A stretch of DNA of 7,576 bases from Kiritimatiellales bacterium (GTDB lineage: Bacteria; Verrucomicrobiota; Kiritimatiellia; Kiritimatiellales; Pontiellaceae). Positions within the stretch are counted from its first letter, which is position 1. Every line of letters starts with the position of its first letter. Position numbers and translations under genes: made by a program. The notes below the pieces were generated by a model, which was not told the DNA's origin, did not search any database, and saw nothing but the letters and a program-made list of their open reading frames with translations. The stretch is taken from NCBI GenBank assembly GCA_030588285.1, contig JAUUYK010000041.1, positions 1 through 7,576 on the forward strand, read 5' to 3'. Positions 1 to 6,386 of this stretch are shown here, piece after piece.

Positions 1-189
1 AAATTTATCAGACCAAGAAGAATGAAGCCCAACAAATGTTCGAGCACGACGGCCGAAGCGCTGACGCGCCTCCAGATCAACTGACACAAGCGGGCCCATT
101 CTCCTTCTACAATAAGATTTGTAGCGCCCACTCTTAAGTTTTCGCGTTTAAGGTTCGACGAATTGGGCTAGCCACCCAATGATTAAGCC
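1..189. other. Unresolved left edge: possible end of a neighbouring gene
   Basis: Two incompatible readings remain open. On the + strand a frame entering from the left edge stays open for 44 codons and stops with TAA at 135-137; its last residues read GPFSFYNKICSAHS and match no family I know. On the - strand a frame starting at ATG 99-97 (MGPLVSVDLEARQRFGRR) stays open to the edge and has an AAGGAG at 106-101, but only one base separates it from the ATG, which is too close for normal initiation. In-frame GTG at 87-85 would sit 13 nt away. A TTG at 89-87 in another frame gives a short hydrophobic peptide. A 6-bp stem (162-167 with 175-180, 7-nt loop) follows but has no T-tract, so I do not call it a terminator. 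No reading is strong enough to be annotated as a gene. Confidence 0.3.
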
Positions 190-190
190 T

Positions 191-219
191 TTCAAAACTT
201 CAAAACTTAACGATCTAAT
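191..219 (+). promoter_or_regulatory. Candidate sigma70-type promoter for the left operon
   Basis: A TTCAAA box at 191-196 (4 of 6 matches to TTGACA) lies exactly 17 bp before TCTAAT at 214-219 (5 of 6 matches to TATAAT). The predicted start of transcription, near 226, is only about nine bases before the ATG at 235, and no Shine-Dalgarno sequence is present there. The -35 region overlaps a tandem CAAAACTT repeat (193-200, 201-208). The call rests on consensus matching only. Confidence 0.35.
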
Positions 220-234
220 AACTGAATCTCGCCC

Positions 235-1005
235 ATGAACTTCACTTTTCTAGGACCCGGAACCTCGCACGGCATTCCCATGATTGGATGCTTATGTCCG
301 GTGTGCACCTCCTCCGAGGAGAAGAATAAGCGCCGCCGATGCAGCCTCTATGTCGTGGCCGAGGGCAAACACCTGATTTTTGACACGCCGCCGGATTTCC
401 GCGATCAGGTTCTAACGTTTGGTGTCGAGCGAGTGGATGCCGTTTTTCTAACGCATCAACATGCCGATCACATTTTTGGGTTCGATGATGTCCGCCGGTT
501 TTCCGATCTTCAAAAAGAGCATATTCCGGTTTATGGATCGCCCAGAACGATCAAGCAGATGCGGAAAAAGTTTGATTATGTCGACCGCACGAGCCACTCC
601 TTCGGGGGGGTTCCGCGCGTGCAATTTACCGATCAAACAAAGCCCGTTTCCGTTGGCAACATAACCATCACTCCCCTGCCCGTTTCCCACGGAATGGATA
701 CGATTTATGGTTTTCTAGTTGAGGCCGCCGGAAAACGACTGGCCTATATTCCTGACTGCAATGGTATTCCGCTCGAAACACGCTCCTTTTTAAGCTCCAT
801 GGATGTCATGATTCTCGATGGCCTGCGACCCAAAAAACACCCGACCCATTTTTCCATCGGCGAATCCGTTGAACTGCTCAAGACCATCGGTGCTAAGCAA
901 TCGTTTCTGACCCACCTCACTCACGATTCGGAGCACCACGAACTTCAAGCCCACTTGGGCGAAACCGTACGCGTCCCCTGGGACGGATTACACATCGGGC
1001 TATAA
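235..1005 (+). CDS. PhnP-like metallo-beta-lactamase fold phosphodiesterase
   Basis: This is a 256-residue cytoplasmic metal-dependent hydrolase of the MBL superfamily, close to the PhnP (phosphoribosyl 1,2-cyclic phosphate phosphodiesterase) branch. The N-terminal GPGTSHGIP is followed by a CxCxxC cluster (C19, C21, C24). The metal motif THQHADH spans 73-79; further candidate ligands are H152 (SHG), D174 (IPDC) and H227, and H205 (PTHF) lies where PhnP has its catalytic His. In E. coli PhnP, three N-terminal Cys plus a His three residues after the last active-site His bind a structural zinc; H227 and H230 have that spacing here. No phosphonate (phn) gene is nearby, so the substrate may be another cyclic phosphodiester or nucleotide. 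The start is fixed by the conserved N-terminal motif despite the lack of a Shine-Dalgarno site. folP begins 4 nt after its stop. Confidence 0.88.
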   Translation: MNFTFLGPGTSHGIPMIGCLCPVCTSSEEKNKRRRCSLYVVAEGKHLIFDTPPDFRDQVLTFGVERVDAVFLTHQHADHIFGFDDVRRFSDLQKEHIPVYGSPRTIKQMRKKFDYVDRTSHSFGGVPRVQFTDQTKPVSVGNITITPLPVSHGMDTIYGFLVEAAGKRLAYIPDCNGIPLETRSFLSSMDVMILDGLRPKKHPTHFSIGESVELLKTIGAKQSFLTHLTHDSEHHELQAHLGETVRVPWDGLHIGL

Positions 1006-1009
1006 TTTT

Positions 1010-1873
1010 ATGCAAAATGCTCAACCTCTTTATGACTGGCAGTGCCGCGATCGCACGTTAACTTTGGGCGGGCGCACCTTGGTGATGGGGATTTTGAATG
1101 TCACGCCCGATTCTTTTTCGGACGGCGGCCACTATTTCGATGCGAATGCCGCCGTTGCCCGAGCACTGGAAATGGTCGACCAAGGGGCGGATATTATTGA
1201 TATTGGCGGCGAGTCGAGCCGGCCGGGGGCGACTCCGGTTTCGATCGCTGAGGAACTTTCTCGCACTCTTCCAATCATTGAAAAGATTCGTGCGCAATCC
1301 GATGTGCCGATTTCAATCGATACCATAAAATCTGAAGTGGCCTTTCACGCGCTGGAAGTCGGGGCACATATTATCAACGATATTTCCGCATTTGAGGGCG
1401 ACGAAAAAATGGCCGGTATCGCCGCCGAAGCCAACGCGGGCGTGGTGCTGATGCATCGGAAAGGCTCGCCTCGGACGATGCAGAAAAATCCAGTCTATGA
1501 AAATGTGGTGAAGGAGGTGCAGGCCTATTTAGGCGAACGGGTCGATTTTGCGATGGCCCATGGCGTGGCTCGCGAACATCTGGTGGTTGACCCCGGCATT
1601 GGCTTCGGAAAAACCACGGAACATAATCTGGCCCTGCTACACGACCTGCCAAGCTTCGCCGCGGGCGGATTCCCCCTTCTCGTTGGCGCATCGCGGAAGC
1701 GTTTTATTGGCGAGCTGACGGGACGGGCGGAACCGGAAGAACGAAAAGCGGGGAGCCTGAGCGTGGCGGCCTGGGCAATTATGCACGGCGTGCATATTTT
1801 ACGGGTGCATGATGTAATCGATACTTGCGATACTTGCCGATTGTTGAATAGACTGGCTGGTGGTGATCTATGA
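1010..1873 (+). CDS. folP: Dihydropteroate synthase
   Basis: FolP joins p-aminobenzoate to 6-hydroxymethyl-7,8-dihydropterin diphosphate to give 7,8-dihydropteroate in folate biosynthesis; it is the cytoplasmic target of sulfonamides. The 287-residue protein is full length for the family. Both signatures are intact: MGILNVTPDSFSDGG (26-40) and the pterin-binding DIIDIGGESSRPGA (61-74). Other conserved parts are LMHRKGSPRTM (147-157, the mobile loop region), DPGIGFGKT (194-202), GASRKRFIGEL (226-236) and RVHDV (265-269), which includes the C-terminal Arg and His of the active site. No clear Shine-Dalgarno precedes ATG 1010, which lies 4 nt after the previous stop, so translation is probably coupled. 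Its stop overlaps the next start as ATGA at 1870-1873. folP next to cdaA is a recurrent arrangement in several phyla. Confidence 0.97.
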   Translation: MQNAQPLYDWQCRDRTLTLGGRTLVMGILNVTPDSFSDGGHYFDANAAVARALEMVDQGADIIDIGGESSRPGATPVSIAEELSRTLPIIEKIRAQSDVPISIDTIKSEVAFHALEVGAHIINDISAFEGDEKMAGIAAEANAGVVLMHRKGSPRTMQKNPVYENVVKEVQAYLGERVDFAMAHGVAREHLVVDPGIGFGKTTEHNLALLHDLPSFAAGGFPLLVGASRKRFIGELTGRAEPEERKAGSLSVAAWAIMHGVHILRVHDVIDTCDTCRLLNRLAGGDL

Positions 1874-2733
1874 TGCAATTAAAAGAGGCGTTTGAACTTC
1901 CGACCGGAGCCGGGTGGATAGAAATTATTATTCTAGCCGCTATGCTTTATTTTATTTTTCGCCTGTTCAAAGGCACGCGGGGTTCGTCCATTTTGTCGGG
2001 CTTCATTCTTCTTTTTGGCATTCTATACGCCATTACGAGCGTGAGCCACTTGGATGTTCTCAACTGGATTTTATCCAAACTAATGCTCTATATTTCACTG
2101 GCGGTGGTGGTGATTTTCCATCCCGAAATTCGGCGGGTTCTTGCCCAGATGGGCCGCCAACCATGGCGCAATAATGGAATGGCCAAACAAACCAGCTTGG
2201 TTGAGCCCCTTATGCAAACCGTAAAACTGCTCTCCCAACGAAAGATCGGGGCATTAATTGCCATCGAACGGGAAATTGGAACGCGCTCGATTCAGGATAC
2301 CGGCACAAAAATGAATAGCACGGTTAGCTCCGAGCTCCTCTCCACGATCTTTTTTCCACACACCCCGCTGCACGATGGCGGGGTTATTATTTCTGGCGAC
2401 CGAATCTGCGCGGCCGGCTGTTTGTTCCCCCTCTCCCAAAAGGAGGAGCTCAGCAAAATGCTGGGCACCCGTCACCGCGCCGCCATTGGAATTACCGAAG
2501 AAACCGACGCCATTGTGGTGGTGGTTTCAGAAGAAACCGGGGGCGTCTCCTTTGCGTATAACGGCCGCCTGCGGCGTGGACTGGACAACGAACGCCTGCG
2601 GCGTGTCTTAACCTCCATGTTGCGCCGCGAACGCACTGGACTCACTCACTTCCGTGAAAAAATAGAGACGGGCGAAGTTAACCTGTCGAACACCGCACTA
2701 ATGTCGGCTAACGAGGAGCACCATGAAGACTAA
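1870..2733 (+). CDS. cdaA: Membrane diadenylate cyclase, CdaA type (c-di-AMP synthase)
   Basis: CdaA condenses two ATP into cyclic di-AMP, a second messenger that in studied bacteria controls potassium and osmolyte transport and cell-wall homeostasis. The layout is classic for the family: three N-terminal membrane helices (about 17-33, 38-57, 66-84), a linker, then the DAC domain (about 105-255). Catalytic motifs are PLHDGG (166-171) and GTRHRAA (199-205), with GALIAIER at 127-134 and SEETGGVS at 220-227. The usual DGA reads DGG here, a conservative change, so activity is still expected. The protein lacks the helix-hairpin-helix domain of DisA. Its start overlaps the folP stop by 4 nt; a second ATG follows immediately at 1873. 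The final 11 nt overlap cdaR, which supports co-expression with that partner. Confidence 0.96.
   Translation: MMQLKEAFELPTGAGWIEIIILAAMLYFIFRLFKGTRGSSILSGFILLFGILYAITSVSHLDVLNWILSKLMLYISLAVVVIFHPEIRRVLAQMGRQPWRNNGMAKQTSLVEPLMQTVKLLSQRKIGALIAIEREIGTRSIQDTGTKMNSTVSSELLSTIFFPHTPLHDGGVIISGDRICAAGCLFPLSQKEELSKMLGTRHRAAIGITEETDAIVVVVSEETGGVSFAYNGRLRRGLDNERLRRVLTSMLRRERTGLTHFREKIETGEVNLSNTALMSANEEHHED
2714..2718 (+). promoter_or_regulatory. Ribosome binding site of cdaR inside cdaA
   Basis: AGGAG lies 4 nt before ATG 2723 and within the last codons of cdaA. It fixes the cdaR start and shows that the two reading frames overlap by 11 nt. Confidence 0.7.
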
Positions 2734-3673
2734 GTTCGCCTCCTTCCGAAAACAAATTAAGAAAGATAAATGGCTCCTCCTCTTCTGTTTGGTCCTCGCC
2801 TTTTTTGCGTGGCAGGGCATTCGTAAAAATATTGGCTTCGAGGTTTCGGTCTCTAATATTGCGGTCGATATCGATGTGCCGAATGACTGGGCCGTTTGGG
2901 AAAAATCCGTGCATCGGGTAAATATTGTATTCCGTGGATCGCGCGAGGATATTCGCTACCTCAACAACGAACAGCTGCGCGTGGTCATTCCCATTCAAAA
3001 ACCCGAGCAGGGCGATGAAATGGTGATCAAGCTACAGGAAGTCTTTCTTCGCAACCCAACCGGAGCCAAAGTCGTTCAATTCAGCCCGTCGGAAATTGTT
3101 ATTAAGCTCGATCAAAAAATCGAACGACTCCTCCCCGTTAAAGCCGCCTTTAATGGAACGCTCCCCGAAGGGCTTGAGATTGGTCGAGTGGTTTGCACCC
3201 CCGCCTCCGTTCGTATTTCCGGCGCCCGACAGGTCCTTGATGAAATGGAAAATATTCATACGGAACCGCTCGACCTGACCGATCGGCAAACCTCATTTAA
3301 GGAAAGTGTTCCAATTGCGCTTCCACAAGCGGGCCGCATGTTGGTTGATCCCGACTGGGTTTCCGTCGAGTTTTTCCTGGAGGCGCGCAACAGCACCGAA
3401 ATCTTTAAACAAATTCCCGTACGAACCATGTGCGCACCGGGCGAACGGCGCCCGATCAAAATCCAGCCGGAAACGATCCGAATCACCATTCAAGGAAAAC
3501 AGCAGCGTATTGAACAACTTCGTCCCGCTGAACTTTTTGCTTATGTGAATTGCCATGATTTGGAAGTCGGTGCGGTCTACGACCTCCCGGTCATCATGAA
3601 TCTCCCTTCTGGATTACAACTTATAAAAACCGACCCCACCGTGGTGCGAGTCACCCTCGGAGCAGACAACTAG
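2723..3673 (+). CDS. cdaR: YbbR-domain protein, CdaA partner/regulator
   Basis: This is the membrane-anchored, extracytoplasmic partner of CdaA. In Firmicutes CdaR binds CdaA and modulates c-di-AMP synthesis; the same role here is inferred from family and gene order. The 316-residue protein has a basic N-terminus, one membrane helix (about 17-33, ending FFAWQGI), and the rest outside the cytoplasm. Three YbbR-like repeats can be traced by their recurring beta-strand pattern and terminal (S/T)P..(V/I)(V/R)I-type strands: about 40-130, 135-218 and 228-312. Examples are SPSEIVIKLD (121-130), TPASVRISG (159-167) and DPTVVRVTL (304-312). Bacillus CdaR has four repeats, so this form is shorter. It is read from a good AGGAG site and overlaps cdaA. 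Confidence 0.9.
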   Translation: MKTKFASFRKQIKKDKWLLLFCLVLAFFAWQGIRKNIGFEVSVSNIAVDIDVPNDWAVWEKSVHRVNIVFRGSREDIRYLNNEQLRVVIPIQKPEQGDEMVIKLQEVFLRNPTGAKVVQFSPSEIVIKLDQKIERLLPVKAAFNGTLPEGLEIGRVVCTPASVRISGARQVLDEMENIHTEPLDLTDRQTSFKESVPIALPQAGRMLVDPDWVSVEFFLEARNSTEIFKQIPVRTMCAPGERRPIKIQPETIRITIQGKQQRIEQLRPAELFAYVNCHDLEVGAVYDLPVIMNLPSGLQLIKTDPTVVRVTLGADN

Positions 3674-3682
3674 GATCCCTTT

Positions 3683-4345
3683 ATGAAAAATTTAACTCAA
3701 CTCATCGCCGCCCTAATTTTGGTGACGGCCCTAACATCGGCACAAGCGGACGGAGCTAAAACGAATTTAACCTCGGGGCTCCAGCTTTCCACCCGCACGG
3801 ATGAAGAGCGCTGCGCATTTTTACTTTCCGTTGCAAAAGCCTATACGAAGGAGAGCGATTTTGAGGCGACAGTTCAGACCTATGAACGTGTTCTTAAAAT
3901 TGATCCCAACCAAAAAGAAGCACGCTACTTTATTGCCCTCGCCTACATTGAAACCAAAGAATACGTCAAATCCGAAACGAAAATAATGAGTTTAATGAAA
4001 GATTTTCCCGACGATTTCAGATTAAAGAACAACCTCGCATGGCTCTATGCCACCGCAGAAGACCTCTCCTTTCGTGATGCAAAAAAAGCGGTCCAAATTG
4101 CGCAAGAAGCAATGATGATGGCCCCAAAAGATCACCATGTTTGGAGCACCTTATCCGAAGCACATTATGCTGCCGGTGAATATGAAAAGGCATACCGCGA
4201 CATCACCCACATGGCCGCCCTCGCCGCTAACTACGCGACCGACATCACCCCCGAAATGGTCGAAAATTACAACGAACAAATTCGCAAATGCAAACGCGCT
4301 TGGGAAACCAAAAAACTGCTCGAAGGCATGGCTGAGGATGAATAG
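3683..4345 (+). CDS. Secreted tetratricopeptide-repeat protein
   Basis: I do not recognise a specific family. The 220-residue product has a signal peptide with a Lys near the start, a hydrophobic core (7-17) and a likely signal peptidase I site TSAQA|DG after residue 22, so it should be periplasmic; there is no lipobox. The mature part is helical with TPR-like repeats at about 44-77 (ending VLKIDPNQ), 78-111, 115-148 (ending AMMMAPKD) and 152-185 (ending near AALAAN). The third repeat has a longer loop, TAEDLSFRDA. The C-terminus (195-220) is charged. AGGA at 3672-3675, 7 nt before the ATG, is the likely ribosome binding site, overlapping the cdaR stop; the gap is 9 nt, so it probably belongs to the c-di-AMP operon. 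A scaffold role for envelope proteins is a guess from TPR architecture. Confidence 0.75.
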   Translation: MKNLTQLIAALILVTALTSAQADGAKTNLTSGLQLSTRTDEERCAFLLSVAKAYTKESDFEATVQTYERVLKIDPNQKEARYFIALAYIETKEYVKSETKIMSLMKDFPDDFRLKNNLAWLYATAEDLSFRDAKKAVQIAQEAMMMAPKDHHVWSTLSEAHYAAGEYEKAYRDITHMAALAANYATDITPEMVENYNEQIRKCKRAWETKKLLEGMAEDE

Positions 4346-4376
4346 GCCGAACCTCGTCTACGCATTCAAACCGCGC

Positions 4377-4916
4377 CTAATAGACGAATAGGCCCAACGC
4401 TAAGAAAAGAAGACCAAATGCTGTTTTAACCCAAGCGATCCCTTTGAAGAGAGTCTTGTTTTTTACAAGTGGTGCATACAGTTTTCGGAAATACCAAGGC
4501 GACATCAGCAGCACGAGTCCAAAGATAATCCAAAGATAAACCACCGCAACCAGAACCTGAAATAAGGGGGAGCCGGAGGTGGATGCTGTTCGAATAATTG
4601 GAACTGCGATCAGGAGCAGAAACCCGCCCAGTGCCCGCGGCGCAAGGAGCTCCTTCATATAGACCACGCACGCCACAAAAACCGCCGGAGAAAGAATATA
4701 GATAAATTTCTTATAGGCATCCAAAAAGCCCATATTCATGCCCAAGGCCTCGCGCGCACCCAGCCAACAACATAACGCCGTAAAAATCCATGCCGGCACC
4801 ACGCTACGGGGAAATAACTCCACAAACCGTTCAATTAAAGCCGGTCGAAAAACTCCAATCAAGCCGCCAACCGTTGCCAAAAGACCTATACTTATAGCTA
4901 TCCACTGTAAACTCAT
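4377..4916 (-). CDS. Multi-pass membrane protein of unknown function
   Basis: I do not recognise this 179-residue protein. Hydrophobic segments at about 5-23, 39-57, 72-88, 96-109, 119-138 and 161-178 suggest five or six membrane helices with short loops. Visible local features are the cytoplasm-like patches RPALIERF (24-31) and SPWYFRKLYAPLVKNK (139-154), and a Cys pair CCW (49-51). There are no catalytic motifs. I chose ATG 4916 over an upstream in-frame GTG at 4922, because AGGAG at 4926-4922 overlaps that GTG but sits 5 nt before the ATG. It stands alone: it converges on the TPR gene 31 nt away and is separated from the lemA operon by the terminator at 5025-5050, so it needs its own promoter, which I could not identify with confidence. 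Confidence 0.7.
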   Translation of the reverse strand: MSLQWIAISIGLLATVGGLIGVFRPALIERFVELFPRSVVPAWIFTALCCWLGAREALGMNMGFLDAYKKFIYILSPAVFVACVVYMKELLAPRALGGFLLLIAVPIIRTASTSGSPLFQVLVAVVYLWIIFGLVLLMSPWYFRKLYAPLVKNKTLFKGIAWVKTAFGLLFLALGLFVY

Positions 4917-4921
4917 CTGCA

Positions 4922-4926
4922 CTCCT
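4922..4926 (-). promoter_or_regulatory. Ribosome binding site deciding the membrane-protein start
   Basis: AGGAG on the - strand, 5 nt before ATG 4916. It overlaps the longer GTG alternative at 4922-4920, which makes that earlier start unlikely. Confidence 0.65.
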
Positions 4927-5024
4927 AAAGCTTAATATCGGCCCAATTGAAGGGATCCGAATAAACAGCGGATAGTGAAGGGCGCATCACCCCAGTTCAA
5001 GCTTACATTCCAACCATTGAGATG

Positions 5025-5050
5025 AAAAAAGGCGGCCTTCGAAGGCCGCC
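5025..5050 (-). terminator. Rho-independent terminator of the TPM-NTase-lemA operon
   Basis: GGCGGCCTTC (5031-5040) is followed directly by its exact complement GAAGGCCGCC (5041-5050), making a 20-bp perfect palindrome that folds as an 8-bp GC-rich stem with a TCGA loop. Reading the - strand, six T residues (5030-5025) follow the stem, as an intrinsic terminator needs, 26 nt after the lemA stop. On the + strand only TTT follows, so action is mainly leftward; nothing on the + strand seems to need it. Confidence 0.85.
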
Positions 5051-5075
5051 TTTATAAAACCAGAACCTATTCGGT

Positions 5076-5648
5076 CTAAAACTCAACAACCGGTGCGGCC
5101 GCCGCTTGCGGAGCCGCTTCAAAGGGTGCCTTTCGTTCAAATCCAGTTATATTCGCCAGCATGTTTCCGGGGAAATTACGAATCGTAGAATTATAAGAAG
5201 CAACCGATTGATTATACCGGCGGCGTTCCACCGAAATTCGGTTTTCAGTTCCAGCCAACTCCTCCTGCAGCGCGAGGAAATTTTGGTTTGCTTTTAAATC
5301 GGGGTATTTTTCTACCACCACCATGAGTCGACCCAGTGCGCCCTCCAGCATGCCTGCTGCTTTAACGCTTTGTGCGGTATCGCCGGATGTTTTGGCGGCA
5401 CCCCACTGGCTCCGCAATCGGGTAACCTCAGTGAGTAGCTCCTTCTCATGGGTGGCAAAACCCTTTACCGTGTTGACCAAATTAGGGATTAAATCGTATC
5501 GACGCTGCAACACGGTTTCCACATTCGCCCACGATTGATTCACATTCTCTTCCTGCTGAACAAACCCATTATATTTTCCACCGGCCATCAGTATGGCCAC
5601 CACAAAAACTCCGGCAATAGACAGCGCAATAATCGTACTTTTTTTCAT
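5076..5648 (-). CDS. lemA: LemA family membrane protein
   Basis: This is a 190-residue LemA-fold protein, a typical length. A short cytoplasmic tail (MKKS) is followed by one membrane helix (about 5-22) and a helical-bundle domain predicted outside the cytoplasm. Family motifs are intact: YNGFVQQEENVNQSW (26-40), VETVLQRRYDLIPNLVNTVK (43-62), HEKELL (67-72), NFLALQEELAGTENRI (123-138) and the C-terminal YNSTIRNFPGN (152-162). An Ala/Pro-rich tail ends at 190. The molecular role of LemA is not established; it often sits next to TPM-domain genes, as here. AAGGAG at 5662-5657 precedes ATG 5648 by 8 nt. An in-frame GTG at 5651 is possible but only adds one residue. It is the last gene of its operon, 3 nt after the nucleotidyltransferase stop. 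Confidence 0.95.
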   Translation of the reverse strand: MKKSTIIALSIAGVFVVAILMAGGKYNGFVQQEENVNQSWANVETVLQRRYDLIPNLVNTVKGFATHEKELLTEVTRLRSQWGAAKTSGDTAQSVKAAGMLEGALGRLMVVVEKYPDLKANQNFLALQEELAGTENRISVERRRYNQSVASYNSTIRNFPGNMLANITGFERKAPFEAAPQAAAAPVVEF

Positions 5649-5651
5649 CAC

Positions 5652-6365
5652 TTATTCTCCTTTCTGAAGGTATGCATCAACCGCGTCAATCACGCAGACA
5701 ATCGTTTTAAGATAGGTATCAAAACAGTCCCGCACCGGAATATCCTTCGCTTTTTTACGACCCTCTTTTAATTCCTGAACCGTTTCAAATACCGCCGCAT
5801 CAAAGTCTAAATGGCGCGCTAGTTTTTCCAACGCCTCAACCTTTTTTTGCGGAATTTCTGTTTCAAATAAGCGCAGCGAAGCTCTGAACAACACCAGAAA
5901 AGTGGACAACGACTGCGTCATTAGATTCGCCACCGCCTTCGGTTTCCCCCCCGTCAGCAGATAACTTTGACGAAGCTTAATCAAATTCCCTCGAAGTTCA
6001 TGTTCAATTTCTAGCCGAAGGTTTTTGGTATCAATTTCCAACGCCTGAACAAGGTCCTCCCCAAAAAGTACGGTGTGGCACTCGCGAATATCGAGGAGTT
6101 CAATCGGAAAAACATCCGTAGCCTGCCCCAGTTGCTTTTCCGTAAACATTAACGGAGCCGGATTTCCCGCCTGCGCCCATTTAGACGCCGCTTTAGAAAA
6201 CGCATCCAATGTTTCCAGCCCCAACTCTTCGGCCACAACTAAAATATTGTAGTCGGATTTTTTATCGACACGATCCCCGGCCGCAGCCGAACCGTATAAA
6301 ATGATCGACTTAAGCCCGACAGACCCCGCCGCCTTTAATTCCTGCACTAATTTATCTGGTGTCAT
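5652..6365 (-). CDS. Nucleotidyltransferase-fold protein with altered catalytic motif
   Basis: This 237-residue cytoplasmic protein has a polymerase-beta-like nucleotidyltransferase domain at the N-terminus (about 1-105): LYGSAAAGDRVDKKSDYNIL spans 23-42 and holds the GS signature (G25, S26). The usual DxD metal pair reads D38-Y-N40, so the second Asp is an Asn; E89 or D92 (PIELLDI) could be the third acidic residue. The C-terminal half (about 110-235) is an alpha-helical region rich in Leu and charged residues, as in NTase proteins with a helical substrate or partner domain. The substrate is unknown, and it may be inactive or have an altered metal site. ATG 6365 is chosen over a TTG at 6383 because AGGAG (6378-6374) lies 8 nt before it and inside the longer version. 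It sits 21 nt after the TPM gene and 3 nt before lemA. Confidence 0.82.
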   Translation of the reverse strand: MTPDKLVQELKAAGSVGLKSIILYGSAAAGDRVDKKSDYNILVVAEELGLETLDAFSKAASKWAQAGNPAPLMFTEKQLGQATDVFPIELLDIRECHTVLFGEDLVQALEIDTKNLRLEIEHELRGNLIKLRQSYLLTGGKPKAVANLMTQSLSTFLVLFRASLRLFETEIPQKKVEALEKLARHLDFDAAVFETVQELKEGRKKAKDIPVRDCFDTYLKTIVCVIDAVDAYLQKGE

Positions 6366-6373
6366 ACCTCGTT

Positions 6374-6378
6374 CTCCT
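6374..6378 (-). promoter_or_regulatory. Ribosome binding site of the nucleotidyltransferase gene
   Basis: AGGAG on the - strand, 8 nt before ATG 6365. It rules against the TTG at 6383, which would place this site inside the coding region. Confidence 0.7.
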
Positions 6379-6386
6379 TCCAAAAT

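Noticed and set aside
162..180. ATTGGG/CCCAAT stem as a terminator
   Set aside because: Only six base pairs and no following T-tract on either strand.
1001..1006. Perfect TATAAT between the first gene and folP
   Set aside because: A transcript from it would start inside or after the folP ATG at 1010, and no -35 box is apparent; it is formed by the stop codon context.
1058..1878. Long antisense frames over folP
   Set aside because: They are low-complexity Arg/Ser/Pro-rich shadows of an unmistakable folP frame with no initiation signals.
1870..2733. Possibility that the cyclase is DisA
   Set aside because: It has three N-terminal membrane helices, lacks the DNA-binding helix-hairpin-helix domain and is paired with a YbbR gene, all typical of CdaA.
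4340..4394. Direct repeat GAATAGGCC (4340-4348, 4386-4394) and inverted TCGTCTA/TAGACGA (4354-4360, 4381-4387) between convergent genes
   Set aside because: A bidirectional terminator is expected here, but the stem is imperfect with a 20-nt loop and has no T-tract on either strand; too weak to call.
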